Assembly: GCA_022828595.1 (NCBI GenBank)
Contig: JAKGHH010000004.1
Location: 78,210,270 to 78,274,269 of the forward strand
Reading direction: 5' to 3'
DNA: 64,000 nucleotides
Origin: Nelumbo lutea
Lineage: Eukaryota > Streptophyta > Magnoliopsida > Proteales > Nelumbonaceae
In this document: piece by piece, positions 50,338-61,883 of the stretch
How positions within the stretch are numbered: position 1 is the stretch's first letter
Layout of the letters: each line of letters begins with the position of its first letter
Notes under the pieces: model-generated
Database searches by the model: none
Told to the model about the DNA's origin: nothing
Seen by the model: the letters and a program-made list of their open reading frames with translations, nothing else
Program-made: the position numbers and the translations under genes

Positions 50338-51500
50338 TTAGGGGTGTCAATTGGACTGGATTTGGTCCAATCTAATATAGTCCAATGTGTGTCCATATTA
50401 CATATGGACCAAGTCCAATCCAATCCAATGAATATTTTTTACCATTTTGGGTCATTCCAATTCAATGTATGGGCTATCCAATCTATTCAAATTTGTTTTA
50501 ATTTAGATTGGTTCCAACCCAGTCAATTGAAAGATACGAAGGAAGAGCTACTAAATTACACAACTCTCATGTTATGGACAATATGGAAGTGTAGAAACAA
50601 ATGCATTTTTGAAAATGAGGTTCCTAACCCAAATACATCTCTATTGTCATTTATTAGGGCTTGGAAGGAGAGGAAGACGATTTTGCTGAAAAAAAAATGG
50701 CAAGGTTCTTTGCAAGTGATTGAAGAAAAAAGGTCAAGTTTTTTTTTGTGGAAGCCTCCAAAAGTAAATGAATTGAAAATCAATGTGGGTGGCAGCTTTG
50801 TAAATGATGGCAAGGTAGGTTTGGTGCAGTGATTAGAAGTCATTTTGGTTGTTGTGAAGTAGTATGTTTTGGTCCAATTTCAGTAGCCTCATCTTTTCAA
50901 GCTGAAGTTGTAGCATGTCTTCAAGGAATTAAGCTGGCTAAGAGTATTTGCAGGGGCTCTTTTGTCTTTAATTCAAGCTTTGGCTTCTTAGGATCTCTTT
51001 GGGGTTCAGGACACTTTCTTTATTTGTAAAGATATTTTGGTTGAATGTAAAACCTTGGATCTAACTTTCTCTTTTATCAAAAGGGAAGGCAATATGTTAG
51101 CTCATAACCTAGCAAAAAAAAGTCTGTCAGAGTCAGGTGTTTATATTGATGCGATTCCTCTTTGGTTAGCGAAATGGGTGGATCTTCCCCCCTCTTTCTG
51201 TAATCTTATTCCCTATGTTTGCAATGAAAATTAACTAGTTTATTACCAAAAAAAACCCAAACTTGGTCCATCGACACCTATATTCATATCTTATATCAAT
51301 GGACCAGATATTAGCTCAATCCAACCCAATCCAATATAAATTCATTATGGATGGACCAAGTCCAATCTAATCCAATAAATACTTTGGACCATTAAGTCTG
51401 GACTGGTCCAATTCAATGTGTCTTGTCGGTTTGTCCAATCCATCCAAATTGATTTTGGTTTGAACGAGGTCCAACCCAAAACCAGATCATTAGCACTCTT
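50338..51500. mobile_element. hAT-type element with 8-bp duplication, carrying an L1 fragment
   Basis: AGGTGTGG at 50330-50337 and 51501-51508 is an exact 8-bp target-site duplication. Ends TTAGGGGTGTCAATTGG and (reverse complement) AAGAGTGCTAATGATC are imperfect inverted repeats of the common TAGGGGTGTCAA hAT MITE class. Subterminal arms repeat TCCAATCCAAT. The middle is a LINE fragment (next entry). Confidence 0.78.
50525..51255 (+). mobile_element. L1 3' fragment nested in the hAT element
   Basis: Plus-strand reading: MLWTIWKCRNKCIFENEV, WKPPKVNELKINVGGSF, then after a frame change SFQAEVVACLQGIKLAKS and NMLAHNLAKKSLSESG, the linker and RNase H of a plant L1. The RNase H first aspartate position reads VGG rather than the usual VDG. 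A short A-run at 51248-51255 is the tail. Confidence 0.75.
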
Positions 51501-51508
51501 AGGTGTGG

Positions 51509-53206
51509 TGTGATTTGGTTCACACCACACCTTTTTATTCTATTCATCTCACATACAAATTGTGAAATAGCTACACAATCAATTAATTACAAATAAGTAA
51601 TTATACCTAATAACCCAAATTAATTTGGAGATATCATCGATAAATTCATATTAACCAATAAAAATTTATTTTAACAAAAAATATGAGTAAAAAATTATAA
51701 ATAGCAATAGTATATGTTATTAAAAAATTAAATAATTCAATAAATAACTATTGAATTATTTAAAACTTCAATAAAAATAGAACTTATGCTACAAATTAAA
51801 AAGTCGTCATATTACAACTTCGAATGTGTAATGGTAAAAAAAACAACAAAATACTAAGGCATGTGATGGGGACCATCCACGAAAAATAAGCATGGATGAG
51901 AAATTCATATGGGATGGTTGCGGACAGGGACCATCCCCAGTGAACCAAACACCAATTATTATTGTGTATGAGACCAAAAAAACAATATCAAACACTACCT
52001 TAAATAACCAATCCCCAAGACTATCAATGGTTTGGATTTGTTTGGAACAAACTATATTAGTCTTGAATCAATTACTTAATAAAGACCAGACATAGGTCCA
52101 TAGCTGTCCCAATTAATAATCAAGATGGCGTTTGGAAAGCCTTTTCATGCAGTCTTCAGGGCTTCGACAGTCTTGGAAGACTGAAAATTGATATTTTACT
52201 ATTTGGTAACCAAAACCCAAAAAGATGAGAAGACGTGTGCCTGGAAAGACATGAAAATACTAAAAGTTTGAATTTTAGGAAGCTTCAAATGAAGTGTTCT
52301 TGTATTTCTGTGTGATATATATAGCTTTTAGACGCCTTTTAAAAGCCTAGTAGACCAAGTCACTTACCAAAGGTCTTTATCTTTAAAACAATACCCTAAA
52401 AGCTCAATATGTCTTTTGGCTATCTGGGCTAGAATATCTTTCTAAAAAAACTTGCCAATGGCACCCAAGATAATAGAATCTGACCTAATAGACTTGATAC
52501 GTTGGCATATATGTTTTTATATAAACACTAATTTAAAATATGTTTTTTTATAATATAGCCTTTATAAAAATGGCGATAAAATAGCAAGTTATTTATATGT
52601 TAATCAATCAAGTTTTTTAATCAAAGGTATCATATATCTATCAAATTTACATTTTTATATAGAAAAAATAATAAGATTTACAAAAAAAACTATGAAACTT
52701 TTATATATTATTAATAAAATTAGCATTCAAATCTAAATCGCTTGGATCAAAACAAGCAAAAACCATAACCGAGCTAATGCTTTATCGGGACAAGTGTGAA
52801 CCATAACTGATATACTTGATTCAACTCGGTTCTGTTTGATAAAGTAAAACTGACCCATTGAAGTCCTACCATCCCCCATGCCCATAACACCCCCTCAAAC
52901 TTTAACACGGGTTCCATTTAATCACCTATAGATATTCCCAATTGAGCCATTTAACTTATGACATGAGCTTTCATTTTATCTCACCGTCCAGTCAACTTTT
53001 GCCATTAGGGATGTCAATGGGTCGGGTTCAATACGGGCTTGCATCAACCATAACTCGATCCTACAAGTCTCAACCCGAAAACACCTAACTTGCCTTAAAA
53101 ATACATAATTTCGAGCCCAACCCGGCCCTATATCTCCTTGCTTAAAACTCTATTTCCTAATTTTTTGTATTTTTGATTTTTTTTAATTCGACATAATTAC
53201 CCATTT
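51509..53206. other. Intergenic, no gene seen
   Basis: AT-rich sequence with short, unrelated ORFs. The stretch 52120-52450 contains repeated AAAAGCC/GGCTTTT-type motifs that may be an old MITE. Confidence 0.5.
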
Positions 53207-56200
53207 TCTAACAACCATAAACAAAGAGGGATTTGTTTTTCTAATGTTTAGCCAAGTGGCACCACTTCCTCCTAAATTGTCTCTAATTCCTATTTATCTA
53301 CTAGATTATCTCTAACTCCTATTTATCTCTTAAATTATCTCTAATTTAGTAGAGAGATTCTCTCCTAAATTATCTCTAACTCCTATTTATCCTCTTCCCC
53401 ACTTTTTATCTATATCTATCTAAAGAAAGTTTCAATTAACAAAATTCAGAACTATTTAAATGTTATAACGAAATTATGTAATAAATTCAAAATATTTATT
53501 CAAAACACATAAAATTAATAGATTTAATAATATTCATATTATTAATAATTTAATACTTTTACAAAATTCATCATGAAATTATGTAGTAACAATATAAATT
53601 ATAATTTTATGAAATTATGCAATAAATTTAAAAAAATTAATAAGTAGAAAATTAATTATAATAGAATTCATAATATTCATATTAATAATAATTTAATATT
53701 TTACAAAATTAATAACAAATTATGTAATAATAGTACAATTATAATATTATGAGTTATTAAATTCAATAAATAATTAATATTTTAAGAATTTAAATAACAA
53801 TATTATTTGAAAAACTAAATAATATTGTAAACAATTAATTTCGCTTATATAAATTAATAATTATAGAAAATAACTATCAGCAAAATTATATTTATTAGTA
53901 ATAATTTTACAATAATAGTATATATTCATTACATATTTATTTATACTATAATTAATATTTATTTTATTTTCAGTAATTATTTAATTTTTTCCTTTATAAA
54001 TATGCTTTCAATAATTATTTATAAATGTATTTTTATTTTTGTTATTTAATAGAACATTATCAATAATTATTGGAGATTAAACAACTATTATTTAACTTTT
54101 GAAATTTAATTTATTGTATTTTTGTTATAAATTTATTTTTAGTAATTATATACTTTTTTATAATTTATAGATTAATACTTATTAGAGATTAAACTATTAT
54201 TTAAGATTACACTATTTATTGACTAATTTATTATATTTTTTTAATTATTGCATTTTTATTATATATCTATTATGTTTTCATTATAAAATTATTTTCAATG
54301 ATTGTGTACGTTTGTTATAAATTTTCAATAATTATTGGAGATTAAACTATTGTTATTTATTACAAATTAGGCTATAAATTTAGTTGAAATTATGAGTGTT
54401 CAATGATTGGTTCAGTTAAGTTGCTGGGTTGTTTTGCCAACCAAAATCGATCTAGTCAAGTCTGTAGTTTGTCACTCGAAACCGATTGACCATAGCGAAA
54501 ACACACCAACTTGGGTTGTATTGATTTGGGTCTATTTTTGGTTTAGTTTGTTTGTTCAAAAATTTAAACTTAAAAATTAACTTTAAATTTCATAATTTAC
54601 AATGATATTATTAAAAAATAAATTATAAAAATTAAATCTATGATATAAAAATATTTTAGACTAACAAATATAGGAATTTTCCTACTTTCCCATATTAAAA
54701 AATTAAATTTAAAATATGAAATATTAATATATTTATTCAACCAAAGTCGATATGAAATACTATAAAACCGACCAACTCGGGTTGAGTTTGATCGGATTGG
54801 TTATTAAAAAGTTAAAATATAAAACAATTATATACTCCCATGTATTTCTATTGTTTAACTTTCGCTTAACAAAGCACTGGTCCCCGTCACCATGCCTCTC
54901 TTTGTTCAATTATCCCAACCCTACATTCTCTTTGACTTTTTCTCCTCTCCCCTTCCCACCCCTCCCATTAAGCCATGTCACCTAACTACCTAAAAATATT
55001 TCTATAATCTCTCTCCTAAGGTATTTCATTTAAACCAATAGTAAAGTATCATGTTGCCCCACTCCTTAATCAATTCCTAAAATGCATATCCCAGTCTATA
55101 TCCACTCTCTTTCATTTAAAATATTCATATCAATTAATAAATAGTTAAATATGGTTAATATTTAATTCCACTCATATTCAATGAGTATTAAATAATGTTA
55201 TTACCAAAAATTAATAAATACAATTAGTAAATTACCAAAAATTAAATATTCTTATGTATGGTTAGTAAATTACCAAAAATTAATAAATATTGTTATTAAT
55301 TAACTTATTAACAACATTTTATAGAAATTGAAAACTCTTTAACTATTTTCTATAAAATTGAGAATTATATTTAACATTATTATGGTTAATAGCAAAATAC
55401 AAATGGGGGAACAAAATATTATAATGTTAGAAAATGAAATTATTAAATAATTTATATTGAAAAATAAAAGATAAATTAGTGTAATTTTGTTTGTAAACTA
55501 CCAAATAAAAATATATATATTTAATAACAATTAAAAAAATCCAATAAATCCCCATAGTTACACAAATGTAATAAAATTTTAAAAAATTTTCATAAAACTA
55601 CATTTTTGTATAATAACATTTTTGAAAAAGGAAATTATTGGTTAGTTTATATTAGAATTTTTAAGATAAATTAGTATAATTATGTAAGTAAACAATTTAA
55701 AAAGAAAATAAATTATTTAATAAAAATTTAAATAATTTGGAATAAATTTTCAAAATTACACGAGTACAACAAATTTTCTAAAATTTTCATAAAATTATAT
55801 TTTTTATTATTAAAGATAATTTAGTGTACTTTTAGGAATTTACCATGTGGCTGATACTCAATATGTCATTTTGATAATTTCTATCATTTTTATCATCAAA
55901 TTGAATATTGGGTTGACGGGGATAGTGTTTTCAAAATTAGATCAAACCAGATGGTTAGACCGAAAAAATTGGGAACCAGACACCGTTTCAGCTCAAAACT
56001 ACTTTTTGTCCAAAAATTGTTTATTTGGTTAGCGAACTACTGACCTGGGCAGTCAAACTGTCAACCCAGATAATAGTTTTTGGTCTTTTTTTTTGTTTTT
56101 CTATTTTTTTTTGTTAGAACAAGTCAACTAAAATGGTTCCCTATCCGATCAAATTTTAAAAACCATGGACGGGGAGTGGGTGCCTTGCCTTGAGCTTGGC

Positions 56201-56938
56201 TTGGTGTGTAGCATGGCTTGGCCTAAGGCCCAACCCATGAACCAGCCTGACCCACGGCACGACACAGGCCCGTGCGGGCTCAAGCAGTGGGTCATGCCAA
56301 ACCAACCGCCCAAATTATCCTAGAGGAGAGAGGCATAACCTGGGATGCCTCGTGGGCCAGCACGGCACGACTAGCACTTTGTACGGGCCACATGCAGGTC
56401 ATGTCGTGCCAACCCAACATGACCCAATTTACACCTCTACTTGAGCCCACCCAACACAGGGGACGAGACAAAGGAAATTCAAGGATTCTCTATCCTTGAT
56501 GAGAAGTGGGGTGCCTTGCCCTTGAACTCGTCGAACGTTGAGGAGTGGTTACCTTGCCCTGAAGTCGTGTGACACTGGGGACGGGGCGGGGATGGGGTAG
56601 AGTGCATTGATTATGGGGCAGGGAAAGGGATGGGATGCCCTGCCTTGAACCCACCCCGTTGTCATTCCTATATAATTTGTTAATTATTAGTGGAATTAAT
56701 AAAAATGTTAGTTTTTATAATTATTTTTATTTATTTAAAGTTAATCAAAATTTCATTTAAAAATAATAAAAAAGAATAAAAATTAGTAAAATTAGTACAC
56801 ATTATTAATGAAACTAAATTTATTAAAAATATTTGTTCATATTCAATTAACAATAATTATTTTTTATAAATCATTAAATGAAAAATAAAATTATTAAATC
56901 TTTTAGATTTTCCCGTGCATCACACGGGTCCCTGCTAG
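53207..56938 (+). mobile_element. Non-autonomous Helitron (copy 2), plus strand
   Basis: Starts TCTAACAACCATAAAC and ends with a perfect hairpin CCCGTG-CATCA-CACGGG (56912-56928), six bases, then CTAG at 56935-56938 followed by T, the classic Helitron 3' terminus. It is the inverted relative of 21704-25821 over almost its full length, including a GC-rich patch at 56180-56660 and a CCGGTT-type insert bounded by GACGGGGA near 55916 and 56168. No Rep/helicase gene. Confidence 0.87.
56912..56938 (+). terminator. Helitron 3' hairpin and CTAG end
   Basis: Six-base stem CCCGTG/CACGGG with a 5-base loop, then TCCCTG and terminal CTAG. In Helitrons this structure ends rolling-circle transfer. Confidence 0.87.
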
Positions 56939-57813
56939 TTTCCCATTAAAAAAAAGAAGAAAATAAAAAACAACATATAAATAAATCTTAAACTTGAAGA
57001 TTATAGGTTGCGTTTGGAATTGGTGTAAATCAAGATCGATGTAAAAATTTACACCGGTTCAGTTTTGTTGGCTTTTGGAAACAGTGTAAATGAAGATCAA
57101 CGTAAAACTCCACTCTGGTTTAGATTTGTTGGTGTTTGGATGGAGTGGAAGTGGGGTTTTACATCATTTCATCAAACATAAAGTTTTACATCGATTGTTG
57201 ATATTACATCGATTTTATCGATATAAAACTTTACACTTTTTTATCACATTATTCAAAATATAACAATCACCTTCATGTAAAACGTTGTCAATGTATTGGA
57301 TCCAAAGGAAGTCATAGAATTACAAATAAAAAAGTTACACAAATACTTTGTATAAGAAATCATGACCCAATGAGACGGTTCAGCCAACGCCCAAACCCAA
57401 CTCGAGTTTAAGAATAAAAAACCTAACCCAACCCTAAAATCAAATATGTTTACCCTAACCCTATCCTCGGATCAAGCCGAATTTGAAATCACGGTCTTCA
57501 TTCTTCAATGCATTGCTATGATCCTACCTTCATGGCATGTGACCCTAATTTAAGGTGGGGCCACTGGCCCACGGAAATACATCCGAAGGCCGTGATTCAC
57601 GGTAGTCACTCAAAAGCTAAAACCACGTCGCAGCAAAAGTGAGCTTCTCCTTTTCCACCCCTCGATCCCTCGTTCACACTTCACAGTAAAACCCAAAAAA
57701 AAGCAAAATGGAGGTTCTGTGGCCAAGTAAAAATGTCAGACTGGTCCAGCCAAACGGCCCAAACCACAGAATTCCACATCACATCTGATGGACTCCAGCA
57801 AACGTCAATTTTC
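56939..57813. other. Intergenic between Helitron and p23 promoter
   Basis: Contains TTTACACC/GATGTAAA motifs at 57005-57270 like those at 26815-27100, perhaps an old MITE. No gene. The minus-strand ORF at 57681-57920 overlaps the p23 promoter and has no recognisable content. Confidence 0.45.
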
Positions 57814-57819
57814 CACGTG
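57814..57819. promoter_or_regulatory. G-box (CACGTG) upstream of p23
   Basis: CCACGTGG palindrome about 80 bp upstream of the TATA box and 170 bp upstream of the ATG, a position typical of bZIP/bHLH binding sites in plant promoters. Confidence 0.55.
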
Positions 57820-57894
57820 GCTGAAAGAAGATTGGTACTATTGCGGAGATGTCTATGAGACCCGTTTGGGTCATTTATGAGCCTTTTCCCCCAA

Positions 57895-57908
57895 TTATAT
57901 ATATAGAC
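57895..57908 (+). promoter_or_regulatory. TATA box of the p23 gene
   Basis: TTATATATATAGAC about 80 bp before the ATG at 57986, so transcription should start near 57930-57940. Confidence 0.7.
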
Positions 57909-57985
57909 GAAGTCTTGCACTCAGGACTGTGCACTGGCGAGCTTGGACTTCATTTGCCTTTCTAGGGTTTCCATTTCGTGACGCG

Positions 57986-60900
57986 ATGAGGTAAGACGCC
58001 TGGACTTCGATATTTCGTTATTTATTTATTTATTTATTCGGTCCAGACAGGTCTTTCTGTTTTGTAAAAATGTCATATTTTTTTTTGTGATTTTGTTCAG
58101 TTTGAGTTGCGATCCAATCTGTATGGTAGATTTTGCTTCTCTTCTTCTGTTACTATCTTGTTTTTTCTGAAATGTATCAGTTATGATTTATCTGCTTCAG
58201 CTTTGAAACCGTGGTTATCCAGTGCTTTGATGCCATGGTGATCTTTGTAAAATTTCCATAGTACCTTGCGATCTTACTAATCTTCATGGGCTTGAATTAG
58301 AGCATTTTTGTTTCATTTTTTTTCCTATTTTAATGTTTGATAATAGCTTGAAAGGGTTTGTGGTTCCTGATGTATTCACAGAGACTAACTGGCACAACAG
58401 AGATAATTTTCACTACAATATGAACGAGGTTGCTCTCTTTGAATTGCATGGGTTTCCCAGTGTCTTGTAGGATGTAAAACATTGAAATTTGTAGTCTTGT
58501 ACTTCAGAGCCCATTCTGTCTGTTGAAACCTATCGATCAAATTAAATAAGTAACAACTAGGATAATCTTTTGAACTTATTTACAATTTGAAAACAAAATA
58601 TTTCAATTGTTTATGATTCATTTAATTGAGGAAACTATCTCAGAAAAGTAATTTCCAGCTAATATTTGTCACAAATTGTTAAATCATGGTCATGTTCATA
58701 ACTCCTGCATTGTAGTGATTGGCTGAAACATTTATCAGATATTGCTACATTCATATCTCTCTCTAGTGGATGCAAATACCCTAAACACCCATTTCTACTT
58801 ATATATAAGCGGTTTGTTTCCATTCAATACCTTGGCAGTCAAATCATGGACAGTTTCTGGTAGAAATGTAGTGAAAGTATAGGTTCTAAATGCTAACCCT
58901 AAAGGTTAGGATTTTTCAACTTTGATTCCACAAGAATTAAATGGAATAAGGCCTGGATAATGATGATGATGATGATGATTCTACGAGAATTAAATACATG
59001 CCCATCATTGCCATATTGTGGATGTGATCTGCCAGACTGCCAGAGTCTGTCACAACAATGTAGCCCTCTTTGTTGACTACAATCACAATTAGGATGCTTG
59101 AGAAATGAATTAGGCGCATCTTGGACTCTTTACTTTCCACTTTTTTCTTGTAAAATCTTCAATTATGTCGTCGACTATATGTTACCAGTACGATAACCAT
59201 CATTATGAACTATCCTTCCATGGAAAATTTGTAGAAGCCATGTACCTGTTATACGCCACTATTTTCCCCTGTTTTACTTTTTATTTGATTCCCTTTTTTT
59301 CTGTGCATAGCATTCTAAATGTAATTTGGATGTTGCAGTCGCCATCCTGAGGTGAAGTGGGCCGAGAGGGCAGACAAGGTTTTTCTTACAGTGTTGTTGC
59401 CAGATGCAAAGAATCCAAAGGTCAATCTTGAACCTGATGGAGCTTTTACATTCTCTGCTACAGCGGGAGCAGAAAACCATCTATACGAGTTCAAGATAAA
59501 TCTTCATGATAAGGTGAACGTAGAGGTAAGAGCCTTATTTCTTAAAAAGAATTGATACTTTCTGAAAACAATGTCATCTATTATGTTGATTATTGAACCG
59601 TAATTTATTAAACTAGAATGGACAATTCCCCACCCGCCCAACTTGCCTTTCCTGGTTTCTGGTTGACTGGTACAAGACTAAGCCTATAGTACCTATCTGA
59701 GAGTATGAGCCAAACATCTATCTGTGTCACTTTGGAGATTTCCTTCCCAAAAGGCAACCGGATTGGGTGATCCTAACCAGTAGGTTCATTGCAATCTTTT
59801 TCAGAAATCCTGGAAGTTAAGTGAAATGATTCAGAGGAAAATCAATTTCTTTGTTGGTAAAAAAAGGCCCAGAGAAAAATATCAAATATGAGCAGTCAAG
59901 TCACCAAACTTGTTGACTCATTTGTGTGGTATCTTTTAATGGGAACCTGTGTGGTATGGTTGTGCAATGTATAAGTTGATGGTTAGGCCTTTAAAAATTT
60001 GCATAATCCATTATCCCTTGTTTTCATTAATTTATCTTTTACTTTATTTCACTTCTTTTGCCACCAGGAAAGTAAAATAAACATGGGTGTGAGGAGTATA
60101 TTCTGTATAATTGAGAAAGCTGAGCAAGGATGGTGGAAGAAGCTTTTGAAGGGGGATGAAAAGACACCACACTACGTGAAAGTTGATTGGGACAAATGGG
60201 TGGATGAAGATGATGACAGTGGTATGCGATTCTGTTAGCAGTGTTTTGTTTTTTCAGGCACTCTGACTGTATATGTTCATATGTGCATATGCAACTTTTG
60301 ATTGAAGTTATTGAATTTTACTTGTTCATTTGAGTAGGTCCAGCTGACTTGGATTTGGGAGGGATGGATTTCTCGGTATGGATATCTTAGCTGATTGTGC
60401 TCTTAGTTTTGAAATTTTAGTTAGAAATTTTGCTAATTATTGTATTTTTACATCTTGTATAGAAATTTGCCGGCATGGAGGGAATGGGTGATGATCTCGA
60501 AGATAGTGATGATGAAGGTAGGCAAATCTCATGCATCTCATAAGTGATAATGGCATGCTTATGATTAAAGAGGGCTTATACTGCAATCTTATATGACCTG
60601 AATAAGTGTCTCACTGTAAAGGCAAAAGGTATTCTGTACTGTTGCTCAGTTGCTGTAGGCTTCAAAGGCCTCAGAAACTGATTTTGCCAGTGGAGTGATG
60701 ACTTGGCAGACCCTGATGGTGATGGATCTTCTGGGTTACCAATAATCACCATTATTTACATTAGTACCATGCTCCTTTGTATCTTGAAGCTTTGAGTAAT
60801 GACTAATGACCCAGAATCCATTTTTAGGAATGAACCATCCTACGACCATCTAGTTCACGTGGTTTTTGGGGATGGTTTCCAGTTTTTCACCTAGTTGACT

Positions 60901-61883
60901 TCAATATCTGGAGCTTCCCCATAGGGTTTTAGTCTCAATTAGAACCAGTTTATCTGTCTGACTCTGATCTAGTTAAGTTTTTAAACCATTTTGCACCTAC
61001 AATCACCGGAACGGATTTAGCATAATAATAATAATTGGGAAGGGTCCATTTTTATATATTGATGTCTACTGGGTGCTTTACCATTTATGGTTCTATTACA
61101 ATGCTTAATGATATGAAATAGTTTTTTCTCCATTATATTTTACATCCTTGAAATTACACCATAAAACACCCGACTGTCATCCATATTCTTTGTTTTCTTC
61201 TTGTCACATTGTTTTATTTTGATGTGGAGCACTTTGAAGGCCAAAAGACAGTGTGAAGATCTCCAAATAGAAGATTTCATGTTAATGAAGAAAAGCTATG
61301 CCTTTTTTTTGATAATTAAAGAAAAGCTATTTCATAAAAAATTTTGGATCTAAGATAACAGAAACAGAGCCTCCACCCCTTTTTACCTTGCTCCTTCCTT
61401 TGTGCAGAAACAGTAGCTCCATAACCTTCTAACTCAAGGCTTATTTTTCATAGCCAAGGACATAATCAATCAACCTGTAGCTCCATAACCTTCTCTCATT
61501 ACCAATTGAGTTATCTGCTAATACTAAACTCCCTGCCATTGGGAAAGATACTTGTGTCAGGACGTGTACCCATTGGGTGCACAGGCTCCTATGTAGGAAA
61601 TGCACTAGGTTGTTGTGAATAGGTTATGAAAATGGGTACTATATCACCAGGGGTCGGCCTGGACAATGGGGCTAAAACGGTTTTTTGAACACCAAATGAT
61701 TAAAGCAGATTCTAAGATGAATGTTCGACAAATTGAATATCTCTCGCCTCTTTTGAGTTTTATGATGCATTATGTTTTCTTTGTATAGATCAAGAAGTGG
61801 AAAAACCTGGAGCACAACAAGAAGAAGAAAAGAAGGAAGGAGAAGCTCCGGCTGAGAAGGCAGAACCTGCCTCAAGCACATGA
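57986..61883 (+). CDS. p23: p23 HSP90 co-chaperone, six exons, 177 aa
   Basis: Exons 57986-57990, 59339-59525, 60068-60221, 60338-60375, 60463-60517 and 61789-61883, all GT-AG with matching phases (534 nt). The start MSRHPEVKWAERADKVFL is the plant p23 N terminus; the first exon codes only ATGAG. The CS domain covers residues 1-110 with NLEPDGAFTFSA, FCIIEKAE (76-83) and the p23 signature WDKWVDED (105-112), which contacts the HSP90 N-terminal domain and slows ATP hydrolysis. The C-terminal tail is acidic (DDLEDSDDE) then Lys/Glu/Ala-rich, ending EPASST. It lacks the long GGM repeats of Arabidopsis p23-1 but is longer than p23-2 (about 150 aa). Expected in cytosol and nucleus. A TATA box and G-box lie upstream. 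Intron 1 (1.35 kb) holds a 34-bp RTE tail. Confidence 0.95.
58943..58976 (+). mobile_element. 34-bp RTE/SINE-like tail insertion in p23 intron 1
   Basis: GGAATAAGGCCTGG plus (ATG)n is the last part of the RTE 3' end seen at 37105-37178. It is flanked by GATTCCACAAGAATTAAAT (58924-58942) and GATTCTACGAGAATTAAAT (58977-58995), a 19-bp duplication with two mismatches. Confidence 0.75.

Noticed and set aside
21704..56938. One giant transposon with 3.8-kb terminal inverted repeats
   Set aside because: Each arm has its own complete Helitron start (TCTAAC) and CTAG end, and the ends do not face outward as one unit. Two separate insertions explain it better.
57681..57920. Minus-strand 79-residue ORF next to p23
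   Set aside because: It overlaps the p23 promoter and TATA region and shows no protein features.
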